Positions 8,734 through 17,267 of a stretch of DNA of 64,000 nt are shown here, one piece after another. The notes below the pieces were generated by a model. It saw only the letters and a program-made list of their open reading frames with translations. It searched no databases and was not told the DNA's origin. Both the position numbers and the translations under genes were made by a program. Source of the stretch: Desulfarculaceae bacterium (GTDB taxonomy: Bacteria > Desulfobacterota > Desulfarculia > Desulfarculales > Desulfarculaceae); the NCBI GenBank assembly GCA_020444545.1, contig JAHLKT010000001.1, positions 906,560 to 970,559 on the forward strand, given 5' to 3'. How positions within the stretch are numbered: position 1 is the first letter of the stretch; the number at the start of each line of letters is the position of its first letter.

Positions 8734-9963
8734 TCACGCATCGCTCAGTTGCGACATGAGGCCCTCCCTGTCCACCGCGCAGTCCAGGCGTCGCAGCTCC
8801 CGCCCCTTGTCCAGGACCAGCACGGAAGGCACGCGGCCCACGTCGTATCTCTGGGCGAGGTTTTTCCGGGTGGCTATGTCGACGGTTAAAATTTGATACC
8901 TGTCCGCGAGGCTGTGGTTCACCTCTTCCAGGAGGGTGCCGAAGGCCAAGCTCTTATTATCCATGGCATCCAAGAAAAGGAGCAGGACCTGTTTTTCGCT
9001 TTGCAAGACCTGGGTGTTGAAGGTGTGCAGCTCGTCGATATACCTCTCGGCGGCAACCGCCGCGGTGGCGCCGTCACCCGCCGCCGTGACCACCTGCCGC
9101 AAATATTTGATCCGGCTGTCCCCCGCGGCGTACACGCCTTCCAGATTGGTTTCCATCATTTCGTTGGTGGCGATATAGCCCCGCGAATCCATTTTCAGCC
9201 CACTGTCCGTCAGCCAGCGGGTGCAGGGCACCATCCCCACAAAGAAGAACACGCCCTGGCAGTCGCAAAGGGTGGACTCGCCGGTCTTCAAATTCTTTAT
9301 CTTCACCGCGCTGACCGCCTGGTCGCCCACCACTTCTTCCACGGTGGAGTTCCACACGAACTTCATTTTCTCGTGGCGCAGGGCGCGCTCCCGGCTCACC
9401 TTGTTGCAGTCCAGAACGCCCTCGTCGTGGAGCACGATCACCGTGACCTGGCTGGCGTATTTGGCGATAACCATGCCCTCTTCAATGGCCTGGTCGCCGC
9501 TGCCCACCACCACCACGTGGTCCCCTTCATAAGACTCCGCGTCGCAGGTGGCGCAGTAGGAAACCCCGCTGCCCCGGAGTTCTTCTTCGCCCGGGATATT
9601 GAGAACCCTTGGTTCGCTGCCGACGGCTATAATCACCGCCTTTGCCGACAACTCTCTATTTTTCTTGGTGGTAAGCCTTTTTATTTCTCCGGCAAAATCG
9701 GTGGCAACGACTTCACCCCTTAGGAACTCGACGCCAAAGCTTTCGGCATGGCTTATGAAGTCAGCCATCAGCTCCGGGCCGCTGGTCCTGATGTATCCGG
9801 GGTAGTTGACCAGCTCTTGGGTGGCATCCACCGTGCCTCCGAGCACGCCCTTGTTGATGACCAGGGTCTTGAGCTTGGCCCTGCCGCCGTAAATCGCGGC
9901 GGCAAGGCCGGCAGGTCCGCCGCCGATGATGATCAAGTCGTAAGCCTGGTTGAGTGCCGCCAT
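8734..9963 (-). CDS. trxB: Thioredoxin reductase with extra C-terminal thioredoxin-like domain lacking CXXC
   Basis: The 409-residue flavoprotein has an FAD-binding GGGPAGLAAA near 14, the redox-active CATC at 137-140, the NAD(P)H-binding VVVVGSGDQAIEE, and GVYAAGDSR near the end of the reductase domain. Ordinary TrxB is about 310-320 residues; here some 90 residues follow (from about 318) with the beta-alpha pattern of thioredoxin (VLLLFLDAMDN, then YDVGRVPSVLVLDKG, with the cis-Pro) but no CXXC pair. The frame runs up to 10248 over the thioredoxin gene; ATG 9963 is right because AGAGGA precedes it and it matches the family start. It follows the thioredoxin gene by 20 bases and should reduce that protein. 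Confidence 0.9.
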   Translation of the reverse strand: MAALNQAYDLIIIGGGPAGLAAAIYGGRAKLKTLVINKGVLGGTVDATQELVNYPGYIRTSGPELMADFISHAESFGVEFLRGEVVATDFAGEIKRLTTKKNRELSAKAVIIAVGSEPRVLNIPGEEELRGSGVSYCATCDAESYEGDHVVVVGSGDQAIEEGMVIAKYASQVTVIVLHDEGVLDCNKVSRERALRHEKMKFVWNSTVEEVVGDQAVSAVKIKNLKTGESTLCDCQGVFFFVGMVPCTRWLTDSGLKMDSRGYIATNEMMETNLEGVYAAGDSRIKYLRQVVTAAGDGATAAVAAERYIDELHTFNTQVLQSEKQVLLLFLDAMDNKSLAFGTLLEEVNHSLADRYQILTVDIATRKNLAQRYDVGRVPSVLVLDKGRELRRLDCAVDREGLMSQLSDA

Positions 9964-9983
9964 GTCGATCCTCTTCGCCCTGC

Positions 9984-10310
9984 CTACGCGGCCAGAACGC
10001 CGGCTATTTTCTCTTCGATCTGGTCGTCGTCCAGGTTGCCCACCTGTTTGCCGCGGAAGTCGCCCTCGTTGAAGTAGAGAATCTGGGGAACCCCCTTCAG
10101 GGAAAACCGCTGTTGCAGCTGCGGGTCTTCTTCCACATCCACGTAATAGAACCCGAATTTGCCTTGATAGTTGGGCTGTAGTTCTTCTAGGAGCGGAACC
10201 ACCTGGCGGCAGACGTGGCATCCCTTGCGGGAGAATATGACCAGGCAAGGTTCGCCGTTGTCATAGACCACCTCTTCAAAAGAATCATCGTTGAGTTTCT
10301 GTAGCGCCAT
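9984..10310 (-). CDS. Thioredoxin-family protein
   Basis: The 108-residue thioredoxin fold carries the redox-active pair in FSRKGCHVCRQV (CHVC in place of CGPC), the FYYVDVEEDPQ strand and the cis-proline in KGVPQIL. It has no signal peptide, so it is cytoplasmic. It sits immediately upstream of trxB in the same operon, so the two make a dedicated reductase pair for a thiol-dependent step. A CHVC active site is expected to shift the redox potential from that of classical thioredoxin. Which operon enzyme it serves is unknown. Confidence 0.88.
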   Translation of the reverse strand: MALQKLNDDSFEEVVYDNGEPCLVIFSRKGCHVCRQVVPLLEELQPNYQGKFGFYYVDVEEDPQLQQRFSLKGVPQILYFNEGDFRGKQVGNLDDDQIEEKIAGVLAA

Positions 10311-10363
10311 TGTCCGATCTTCCTATGCTGGTTCGCTATTGGTGCGATACCAATCCGATATCC

Positions 10364-10400
10364 GGGGAACTGCTTGCCGTGCCCCGGCAGGCAGTTCCCC
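10364..10400. other. Long intercistronic hairpin
   Basis: GGGGAACTGC...GCAGTTCCCC with an inner TGCCG/CGGCA arm makes a near-perfect 16-bp stem around TGCCC, between the phosphatase-family gene and the thioredoxin gene. No T run follows on the minus strand. It probably tunes relative expression inside the operon. Confidence 0.55.
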
Positions 10401-10409
10401 GGCTGATGA

Positions 10410-12467
10410 TCAATCCTCGATGATCTGGTAAACCGGCGCGCCCTCGCACTGGGCGGGCATCCTGACGCCGGTAAGGGTCGCGATGGTGGGAGCCACGTCC
10501 ACCTCTCTGATGACCCGTTCGGTGACGCAGTGTTCCTTGATACCCGGGCCGGCGGCCACGAATATGGGCGAAACCGAAGTGTCGGCGTAGCCACATTGGG
10601 TGGCGAGCGAGTCGGCGTGAATCTTGTTGAAGCCCTCTTCGGTGAAATAGATGATGTCACCGCATTCAGGACCGTTCATGCCCAGGACCACGGCATCCTT
10701 GTTGCGCATGGCGATGGAGATCACCCTGCGGCCGGTCTTGGGATCGCGGTAGTTGTACAGGTCGGAGATGATCTGAAGCTCCAACTCGTACTGGTCCTCG
10801 GGGTCCACGATGCCGTGGGGATTGCGGCCCTTCAGGTTCACATAGATGTGATCACCACGCACCGCCACCGCCCGGGTCTTGCTCCAGTCGATTTCCTTGG
10901 TGTCGTTGCCATTCTCGTCCTTGACCATGACGGTGTAGCCCAGCTGGGCCATTACCGGCACGTTGACCCCGTGGATCTCGCCGAGGATTACCCCGTGGTA
11001 CTCCTGGGTGATGAGGCCGTGGTCCGAGGTGATGATGATGGTCCAGCCTTGGTCCAGGAAGGGCAGGAACTTGGCCAAGTAGCGGTCCGTCTGGCGGTAG
11101 GCCTCTTCCTGGAAGCCCTGGTACTCGACCTCGTCGTTTTCCTTCCAGTCGTCCTGGTTGCAGGCGTAATGCCAGTAGTAATGGCCCACCCCGTCGAGGT
11201 TGTGCAGATGGGAGAAAATAATGTCGTACTTATTGTTCTCCATGAAATAGGTCAGGCAGTTGGCCTGCCAATCGCAGTAATGATCCCAGGAGGGAATCAT
11301 GGTCTCGCGCACCAGGGTGGCGTTGGCGCCGTTGACCCGGAAGTTCACCGGAATGTTGCCGATATTTTCCACCACCTCTTTGTAGAGGCTCTTGGGGTGG
11401 AAATAATCATCGCGGCCCACCGGCGAGGCGTTGTTGATGATTATGGTGAGGTTGGAACCGTCCTCGGCCAACTCCAGCAAATGGTAGTTGCGGTTGCAGG
11501 GGATGTTTTCGCCCTCGTTGTCCTTGACGGTGTCGCTGACGTCGAACCTGATCTCACCCTTTTGCAAGGTGAGATAGGGGGATGCGTCCTTTTTGGATTT
11601 ATAGAACTGCACGGTGTCATAGACGCCGTCTTGGTTTTTCAAGATGAGGCCCGGACGCCGTTCCAACCCATTGGAGACGATGAAGACAAACTCCTTGGCA
11701 TCCTCGGGCGCCTCAGCCCAGCCGTCGGCCGGTTTGATCGCCGCCTTGCAGGTGTCGCAGATCATATTGCCCAGGGCTTCGATCTCGCACTCGTTGTCCT
11801 CCATGATGGAGAAAGAGAAGCCGGTGGACTTGTCGCCCGCCGCAATGGCCTTGCGGAACTCCGAGGTTTCAGCCCCCCCGCCGGCGTCTTCCATCAACTC
11901 TTCGGTGTTGTCGATGATGCAGCCTTGCCCCGGAGCCACATGGGAGGTGTTGGGCAGGTACTCGCTTTTGGCGAATTTCTCCGAGCCGGTCACCACCTTG
12001 AGGATATCTAGAAAGGGGATGCCGTTGTTGATGCCCGAAGGCTGGGTGCCGTCGACCACATGGAGGTTGGGACTATCGGAAGTCGGCGGCCAGGAAGAGC
12101 CGGGCCAGTGCCAGACCAAAGTTTTTTTGTCGGCCTCTTCGGCGAAGACATTCCAAAGCGGTTCGGCTTTGGATTTCCGGGAATCCAAGTTGTAGTGCAG
12201 GACATCCAGCTTCACCGGGTCTGAAGCGAAAAAGCAGGTGATGCCGTGGGTCCCGGGGTTGGCGCCCGTGGCCAAGGTGGTCCACATCGGGGGCGTAACC
12301 GTCGGGACACCGCCCAACATGACCAGATCCTCTCTGGCCGCGCCCCTGACGGTAAATTCTTTCAGGGCGGGCATATCACCCTTGTCCATCATCTTTTTGG
12401 CGAACCTGGGGTCAAACCCGTCCACGCCAAGAACTATTACTTTTTCAGTCAGGGCTTTTCTTTCCAT
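10410..12467 (-). CDS. Alkaline-phosphatase-superfamily phosphohydrolase/phosphodiesterase
   Basis: The 685-residue enzyme is of the type I phosphodiesterase/nucleotide pyrophosphatase branch. Metal-site and nucleophile signatures are visible: VIVLGVDGFDPRF near 11, TPPMWTTLATG near 60 (candidate Thr nucleophile in VTPP), SHLHNLDGVGHYYWH near 416, and ITSDHG near 475 with downstream His ligands. It lacks a signal peptide, unlike many secreted family members, so it should act in the cytoplasm. It lies between the TRAP permease and thioredoxin genes. The family splits phosphate or sulfate mono- and diesters, and some members are phosphonate hydrolases or phosphomutases. The substrate may be the compound imported by the TRAP system; this is inference. 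Confidence 0.82.
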   Translation of the reverse strand: MERKALTEKVIVLGVDGFDPRFAKKMMDKGDMPALKEFTVRGAAREDLVMLGGVPTVTPPMWTTLATGANPGTHGITCFFASDPVKLDVLHYNLDSRKSKAEPLWNVFAEEADKKTLVWHWPGSSWPPTSDSPNLHVVDGTQPSGINNGIPFLDILKVVTGSEKFAKSEYLPNTSHVAPGQGCIIDNTEELMEDAGGGAETSEFRKAIAAGDKSTGFSFSIMEDNECEIEALGNMICDTCKAAIKPADGWAEAPEDAKEFVFIVSNGLERRPGLILKNQDGVYDTVQFYKSKKDASPYLTLQKGEIRFDVSDTVKDNEGENIPCNRNYHLLELAEDGSNLTIIINNASPVGRDDYFHPKSLYKEVVENIGNIPVNFRVNGANATLVRETMIPSWDHYCDWQANCLTYFMENNKYDIIFSHLHNLDGVGHYYWHYACNQDDWKENDEVEYQGFQEEAYRQTDRYLAKFLPFLDQGWTIIITSDHGLITQEYHGVILGEIHGVNVPVMAQLGYTVMVKDENGNDTKEIDWSKTRAVAVRGDHIYVNLKGRNPHGIVDPEDQYELELQIISDLYNYRDPKTGRRVISIAMRNKDAVVLGMNGPECGDIIYFTEEGFNKIHADSLATQCGYADTSVSPIFVAAGPGIKEHCVTERVIREVDVAPTIATLTGVRMPAQCEGAPVYQIIED

Positions 12468-12616
12468 GACTATCCCTTCTCATCCAACAGGATGTATTAA
12501 CGAGTCTTGGTCGGTCTCAGATGTTTGCCGCCAAGCGATCTCTTGCTCGTGGTTGAAAGATCCGGCTAGCGCCAAGTGTCCCGGCCAGCGGCCAGGCGCA
12601 TCGGCTTTCACGTCTT

Positions 12617-14512
12617 TCACTTCATAAGGTTCGGCAAGAAAGTCGCGATTTGCGGGAAGATGGTCAAAACGATCATCATGAATATTTGCATCAATATGAA
12701 GGGTATGACTCCCTTGAAAATCTTCACCATGGGAATGTCTGGAGCACAACCTGATATGACGAAAACGTTGATCCCCACGGGCGGGGTTATCTGTCCCATT
12801 TCCATCATTATCACCATCATCACGCCGAACCAGATGGGGTCGAAACCCGCCTGGATAACCGCCGGATAAATGATCGGAAGGGTGAGAATCATCATGGGGA
12901 TGATGTTCATCAAACATCCCAGGATCAGGTAAAGGACGAGAATGAGGAGAAGGATCCAGTAGGGAGAAAGACTGTAGGATACGATTAGGTTGGGCAGCAG
13001 GAAAGGTATCTTGGTCAGGGCGATAAAGTAGGACAAGACCTTCACGCACATCAGAATCATGAAAATCATTGCCGTCAGTTCGCCCGTGGCCAGCAATGAC
13101 AGCTTGATTTTTTCCCAGGACAACCGCCGCGACATCAGACCGATGAAAAGAGCGCCGATAGCTCCCACGGCTCCCGCCTCGTTGGGGCCGAACACCCCGA
13201 AGTACAACCCGCCGATCACCACCATGAACAGGAGCAACATCTGCCAGGTGTTGCGCAGGCCGCGGATCTTCTGCTTGAGGTTGAAGGCGGGGCCGCAGGG
13301 CCCCAGCGCCGGGTTTATCTTGCAGCGGACGTATATGGAGGAGAGGAAAAGGGCCATGAGGAGCAAGCCGGGGATGAAGCCCGCCATAAAGAGCTCACCG
13401 ATGGATTGCTCGGTCATGACCCCGTAGATCATAAAGCCGATGCTGGGAGGTATAAGGATGCCCAAGGTGCCGCCGGCCGCTATGGTGCTGGCGCTCAGGG
13501 AGTCCTTATAGTTGAACCTGCGCATTTCCGGCAGGGCAATGGTGGACATGGTCGCGGCCGTGGTGGTGCTGCAGCCGCAGATGGCCGCGAACCCGCCACA
13601 GGCGGTGATGGTGGTCAGGGCCAACCCTCCCGGCTGGTGGCCGAGCCACTTGTATCCCGAATCGAACAAGTCCTTGCTGATCCCGGAATAGAAGGCGAAC
13701 ATGCCCATTAGGATAAAGGCGGGTATGACGGCGAAATTCCATTCGCTGGCCGCCATCCAGGGGCCCATTCCCACCAGCGGGAGGGTGCTCGCAATTCCCT
13801 TCAGATACCAAAGGCCCTGCAGGCCGGTAATGGCCATGCAGTAGGCAATCGGCATCCGCAGAAACATGAGCAGCAACATAAGGCCCACGAAAAGCAGGCC
13901 CGTGGCCAGGTTGGAAAGATACAGCTCAAAAGAATCCATGAGCCAAGGAAGCATAATGAAAAACAATGCGGCCACGCCTGCCACCACGGTCCAGTAGCGG
14001 CAGACATGACCGAATTGCAACGCTTCGCCGACGGCTCTTAAGGCTTGGGTAATAAGCACCAGAACCAGGATCACGCACCCCAACACGCCGATCATTATGG
14101 CCGGCCAGTGAGGCAGCCCCAGGATGTCTCCAGCCTCGCCGGAGGCATACTGCTCCATGCCGTAGACAAACAGCCGCCAGGTGATGACGCTGAGTATGTA
14201 TACGCTCAAGGTGGAGGTGAAGACGTTGACGATGGCGCGGGCACGGGGTCCGAGATGTTCGTAGAAGAGATCGATACCCACGTGGCGCTGTTCAACGGCC
14301 GCATAGGCCACCGAGAGGAAAACCACCAGAGGTAAGACGAATTCCGTGAGCTCGACGGTACCGGGTATCGGGTAGTTCAGAAGGTACCGCATGCAAACAT
14401 CGGTAGCGATGATGCCGACGAACAGCAGTATCAGTCCCGCCCCAATGCGATTGATGACGGTGGCCAAAGGGTAGACACCCTTTTCGAGCAGGTGCGCTAC
14501 GTGGTTGAGCAT
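12617..14512 (-). CDS. dctQM: TRAP transporter fused DctQ-DctM permease
   Basis: The 631-residue inner-membrane protein has an N-terminal part (about 1-190, four helices with RYLLNYPIPGTVELTEF) that is a DctQ small subunit. The rest, from about 200, is the large DctM subunit with some twelve helices (MRMPIAYCMAITG, GILIPPSIGFMIYG, PPVGINVFVISG). TRAP permeases import organic acids with sodium or protons, using a periplasmic binding protein; the dctP gene is immediately upstream. The frame opens at TTG 14539, but ATG 14512 has an AGGGA site about ten bases before it and avoids overlap with dctP. A 149-base gap follows before the phosphatase-family gene. Confidence 0.92.
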   Translation of the reverse strand: MLNHVAHLLEKGVYPLATVINRIGAGLILLFVGIIATDVCMRYLLNYPIPGTVELTEFVLPLVVFLSVAYAAVEQRHVGIDLFYEHLGPRARAIVNVFTSTLSVYILSVITWRLFVYGMEQYASGEAGDILGLPHWPAIMIGVLGCVILVLVLITQALRAVGEALQFGHVCRYWTVVAGVAALFFIMLPWLMDSFELYLSNLATGLLFVGLMLLLMFLRMPIAYCMAITGLQGLWYLKGIASTLPLVGMGPWMAASEWNFAVIPAFILMGMFAFYSGISKDLFDSGYKWLGHQPGGLALTTITACGGFAAICGCSTTTAATMSTIALPEMRRFNYKDSLSASTIAAGGTLGILIPPSIGFMIYGVMTEQSIGELFMAGFIPGLLLMALFLSSIYVRCKINPALGPCGPAFNLKQKIRGLRNTWQMLLLFMVVIGGLYFGVFGPNEAGAVGAIGALFIGLMSRRLSWEKIKLSLLATGELTAMIFMILMCVKVLSYFIALTKIPFLLPNLIVSYSLSPYWILLLILVLYLILGCLMNIIPMMILTLPIIYPAVIQAGFDPIWFGVMMVIMMEMGQITPPVGINVFVISGCAPDIPMVKIFKGVIPFILMQIFMMIVLTIFPQIATFLPNLMK

Positions 14513-14523
14513 TTGTATTTTCC

Positions 14524-15594
14524 CTAGTTGTTCCACCAAGAAGCGGCAGGATAATCAGCCTTCTCGTACTTCGCGGTCGCCTTCTTGAGTTCGGCGATGA
14601 TCTTGTCGCCGTTCAGCCCCTTCTTGGCGACCATTTCCCGCCAATCTTTGGCAATGGGCTGGACTGCATTGATCCATTTTGCCCGTTCGGCAGGCGGCAG
14701 GACGTAAATCTCTTCGTTGCGGGCCGCTTCCTCCTCGGCTATGCGTTGGCTGTAGTTTTCCAAGGAGACGCCGCAAAGCGCGGAAGCGGAGTGCGCCAGC
14801 TCCTCAAAAACCTTCTGAACTTCGGGGGGAAGGGATTTCCACGTATTGAGGTTCATGATGACGGCAACGGGCACCACGGCCATGTTGGCGATGGTATGGC
14901 AGGAAAGAAGATCCGTCATTTTGAGAGACTTGAGGATAGCCCAGGGATAGTAGACCCCATCCACCGTGCCCTTTTCCAAGGCGAGATAGGTGTTGGAAAG
15001 GCTGGCGTTCTGCACCGGGGTCGCGCCCAGGTCCTGCAGCACCTTCACGTCCAGGCCGGCGCCGCACCCGATACGCAGCCCATCCAGGTCCTTGAGGGTT
15101 TTAACCGGTTTGTCGGTGGTATGGATGTTCTTGATGTCACCAGTGAACATCATTATGGGTTTCACTTTGGCGTACTCGGCCTTCATTTCCGGGGAGCTCT
15201 GATAAAAGCTCCACACGGCGGCGCCACCTTGGCGCGGCCCTTGGAACATGAAGGGGATGTTCACCGCCGAGCTCACCGGGAAGACCGCCGCCTGATAGGT
15301 GGGGATAAAGGAGCCGATATCAGCCGAGCCGGTCCTGACCATGTTGTAGACCTCGGGCATCTTGGCCAGGCTGGAGCCGTTGAAGAAGGTAATCTTGACT
15401 TTGCCATTGGTGCGCTTGGCAACCTCGGCGGCCCACTTTTCGAACACCTTGGTAACCAGGTGGGTCGAGCTGTAGAAGTTGGAAAAATTGAGCTCGATGA
15501 CTCGCGAGCTCCTGGCTTGAACCATGGTCGACGAGACCATCGCCAAGGCGAAAGCGCACAGCAGTACCGCAACACCCCTGACAGTCTTTTTCAT
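14524..15594 (-). CDS. dctP: TRAP transporter substrate-binding protein DctP
   Basis: The 356-residue periplasmic binding protein has a clear signal peptide (cleavage after VQA near residue 27). DctP features follow: ELNFSNFYSSTHLV, KITFFNGSSLA near 72, LKDLDGLRIGCGAG near 150, ALEKGTVDGVYYPW near 187. It is the first gene of the long catabolic operon, with GGAGGG before its ATG. The ligand is probably a small carboxylate; the usual arginine-carboxylate contact is expected in the RIG motif but specificity cannot be read. A candidate promoter and operator lie about 150-200 bases upstream. Confidence 0.93.
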   Translation of the reverse strand: MKKTVRGVAVLLCAFALAMVSSTMVQARSSRVIELNFSNFYSSTHLVTKVFEKWAAEVAKRTNGKVKITFFNGSSLAKMPEVYNMVRTGSADIGSFIPTYQAAVFPVSSAVNIPFMFQGPRQGGAAVWSFYQSSPEMKAEYAKVKPIMMFTGDIKNIHTTDKPVKTLKDLDGLRIGCGAGLDVKVLQDLGATPVQNASLSNTYLALEKGTVDGVYYPWAILKSLKMTDLLSCHTIANMAVVPVAVIMNLNTWKSLPPEVQKVFEELAHSASALCGVSLENYSQRIAEEEAARNEEIYVLPPAERAKWINAVQPIAKDWREMVAKKGLNGDKIIAELKKATAKYEKADYPAASWWNN

Positions 15595-15738
15595 CCCTAA
15601 CCCTCCAGTTGCTATTTCAGGCTCACCGCTCCGCGGACCCTCTTCCGCCGACCCCCGGCAATTCAGCCAAACGATGCCAAGAGAAAGACGCGGTTTTCAG
15701 ACAGACAGCTTTCGCCCGCCGGAATCGCCCTGTTTTGT

Positions 15739-15794
15739 TTAAGTGCACTTAAGCACTTTTGGCACTAGTAGCACGCACGGCGCTTTTATGTCAA
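15739..15794 (-). promoter_or_regulatory. Candidate sigma-70 promoter and palindromic operator of the dctP operon
   Basis: On the minus strand TTGACA (15789-15794) is followed after 18 bases by TACTAG (15765-15770). A perfect 14-base palindrome, TTAAGTGCACTTAA (15739-15752), lies just downstream, near the expected start site. A repressor bound there would block transcription; the GntR/UTRA protein encoded at 16417-17178 is the obvious candidate. Confidence 0.45.
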
Positions 15795-16416
15795 TGCATA
15801 TAAATTACGCACTGAGACCCAAAGCAAGGGGCAGCTTGGCCCAAGCAGCATGGGCTCGCGTGCCCCCCGTCCCACCAGCGGAAGGCCGAGAGGAAGTAAG
15901 CTTGCAGCCAGCCAATTGAATCAATACGGTCGTTTATAATTAAAATTAAATTACAATGGGTTATCGGTGGTGCACGCTGCCTGGCGGGAGCACCGGAAGG
16001 CGTTTGGAAAACACCCTGTCGAGATTATGGCGGATCAGTTGTCGGCTTCCCCTTGCCCACATGTAGAACCAACGGGAGCCGGTTGAACCAGTGCCTTGCC
16101 GGAGCACATTGACGGCTCAAGATATTTTGCTCCTGATTTGCAACTCTCTCGGGATTAGGGGAGCAGTTTTAGCGGGTTACCATGGTGAATACTGAAGAGG
16201 CCGCTCCAGGGATCGCTGCCACTATTGGGTTTCTCCTGCCTTGGGAAGGGCACGGACTTATCTCCAAGGCGTCCCGGGAGACACGAGCGTACACGTCCAC
16301 CGGGGTTGGTGGGCACGCTCCAGATGGATTCGTCCCGGGAGTCCGGTCGGAGGCCTTTGGCTGGCCTAAGCAGCAGAGCAGTGTATAGGCGCCACACCAA
16401 TCGAAGCAGATCTACC
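15795..16416. other. Gene-free interval between dctP promoter and gntR
   Basis: About 620 bases with no credible reading frame, RNA gene or strong repeat. Short open frames here show no family features and no ribosome sites worth noting. I see nothing that can be named. Confidence 0.5.
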
Positions 16417-17178
16417 CTAGCTTCCAGACTCTCTGATACCGGTGGTCCACATCCCGCCACTGCGAACCATTCTGAGGCGGAAACTATATATGTCTCCCCG
16501 GTAGGCGGTGCGGCCAAAAAGGATGGGACGTCCGCTGACCGAATAGTTGGTTCTGAGCATTATTAGCATGGGGCTGTTTTCTTCAATCCCAATCAATTTT
16601 GCTTCTTCTTGGGTCGCAAGCGCTGCTTTGAAATCAGCCTCGGCTTCGCCCAAGCTAATTCTTAATTTATTTTCCACCGTATCAAATAAATTGTGATTCA
16701 AATCATACTTAGCCAAACGCTCGCCAATATCGTATTGCCAATAACTTTCCCATACGCCTATTGGTCTTGAATTTGTCTCCAAAAGTTTTTTGACAGTATA
16801 GACGGTGCTTGACTTGGATACTTCCAGCTTCTGGGCGATCAGTTCGTTGGCCTTCATGGTGTTGATAGCCAGGACGTGGGTCTTCGGCTTCAATCCAAGC
16901 AGTTCCATTTCCTCTATAAAGCTGTACAGCGGGCTGCTGTTTTCATCTGCATTTACCCGCCGTATAAAAGTTCCTTTTCCCGCTTTTCGATAGACGTATC
17001 CAGACTGCACCAAGCTTTGCATGGCTCGCCTCAAAGTCGTGCAGCTGACTCCATATTCCTCCATCAGCGACTTTTCAGTGCCTAAAAAATCTCCCGCCTC
17101 AAATTTGCCGGAAACAATCTGGTCCTTGATTTCCTTAAACAGTTGAAAATGCAACGGTACAAAAGACCCTTTATTCAT
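16417..17178 (-). CDS. GntR-family regulator with UTRA ligand domain (HutC type)
   Basis: The 253-residue regulator has an N-terminal winged helix (FKEIKDQIVSGKFEAGDFLG, then YGVSCTTLRRAMQSLV, ending GKGTFIRR near 74) and a UTRA domain from about 90 (SSTVYTVKKLLETNSRPIGVWESYW; final strand AYRGDIYSFRLRMVR). UTRA repressors release DNA on binding a pathway metabolite. Its gene lies upstream of the dctP operon in the same direction, separated by 820 bases, and is the likely local regulator of that operon. Two exact copies of TTATAAGCTT precede its own start, suggesting autoregulation. About 13 residues trail beyond the normal UTRA end. Confidence 0.9.
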   Translation of the reverse strand: MNKGSFVPLHFQLFKEIKDQIVSGKFEAGDFLGTEKSLMEEYGVSCTTLRRAMQSLVQSGYVYRKAGKGTFIRRVNADENSSPLYSFIEEMELLGLKPKTHVLAINTMKANELIAQKLEVSKSSTVYTVKKLLETNSRPIGVWESYWQYDIGERLAKYDLNHNLFDTVENKLRISLGEAEADFKAALATQEEAKLIGIEENSPMLIMLRTNYSVSGRPILFGRTAYRGDIYSFRLRMVRSGGMWTTGIRESGS

Positions 17179-17208
17179 CGGGATATCTCCGCCACTGAAC
17201 GATAATGT

Positions 17209-17267
17209 GCTTATAAGCTTTTAACATAGCACGCAACAGCATAATTACCAAGTTAATTTATAAGCTT
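17209..17267. promoter_or_regulatory. Paired TTATAAGCTT repeats upstream of gntR
   Basis: TTATAAGCTT occurs exactly at 17211-17220 and again at 17258-17267, 47 bases apart; the first copy extends to the perfect palindrome GCTTATAAGC (17209-17218). The spacing is within a few bases of a whole number of helical turns. They lie 33-90 bases upstream of the gntR start, where autoregulatory operators are usual. Confidence 0.4.

Noticed and set aside
10530..12011. Long open frame (493 codons) on the plus strand
   Set aside because: It is antisense to the phosphatase-superfamily gene, its composition is the G/V/H-rich pattern of a GC-rich shadow frame, and it has no domain features.
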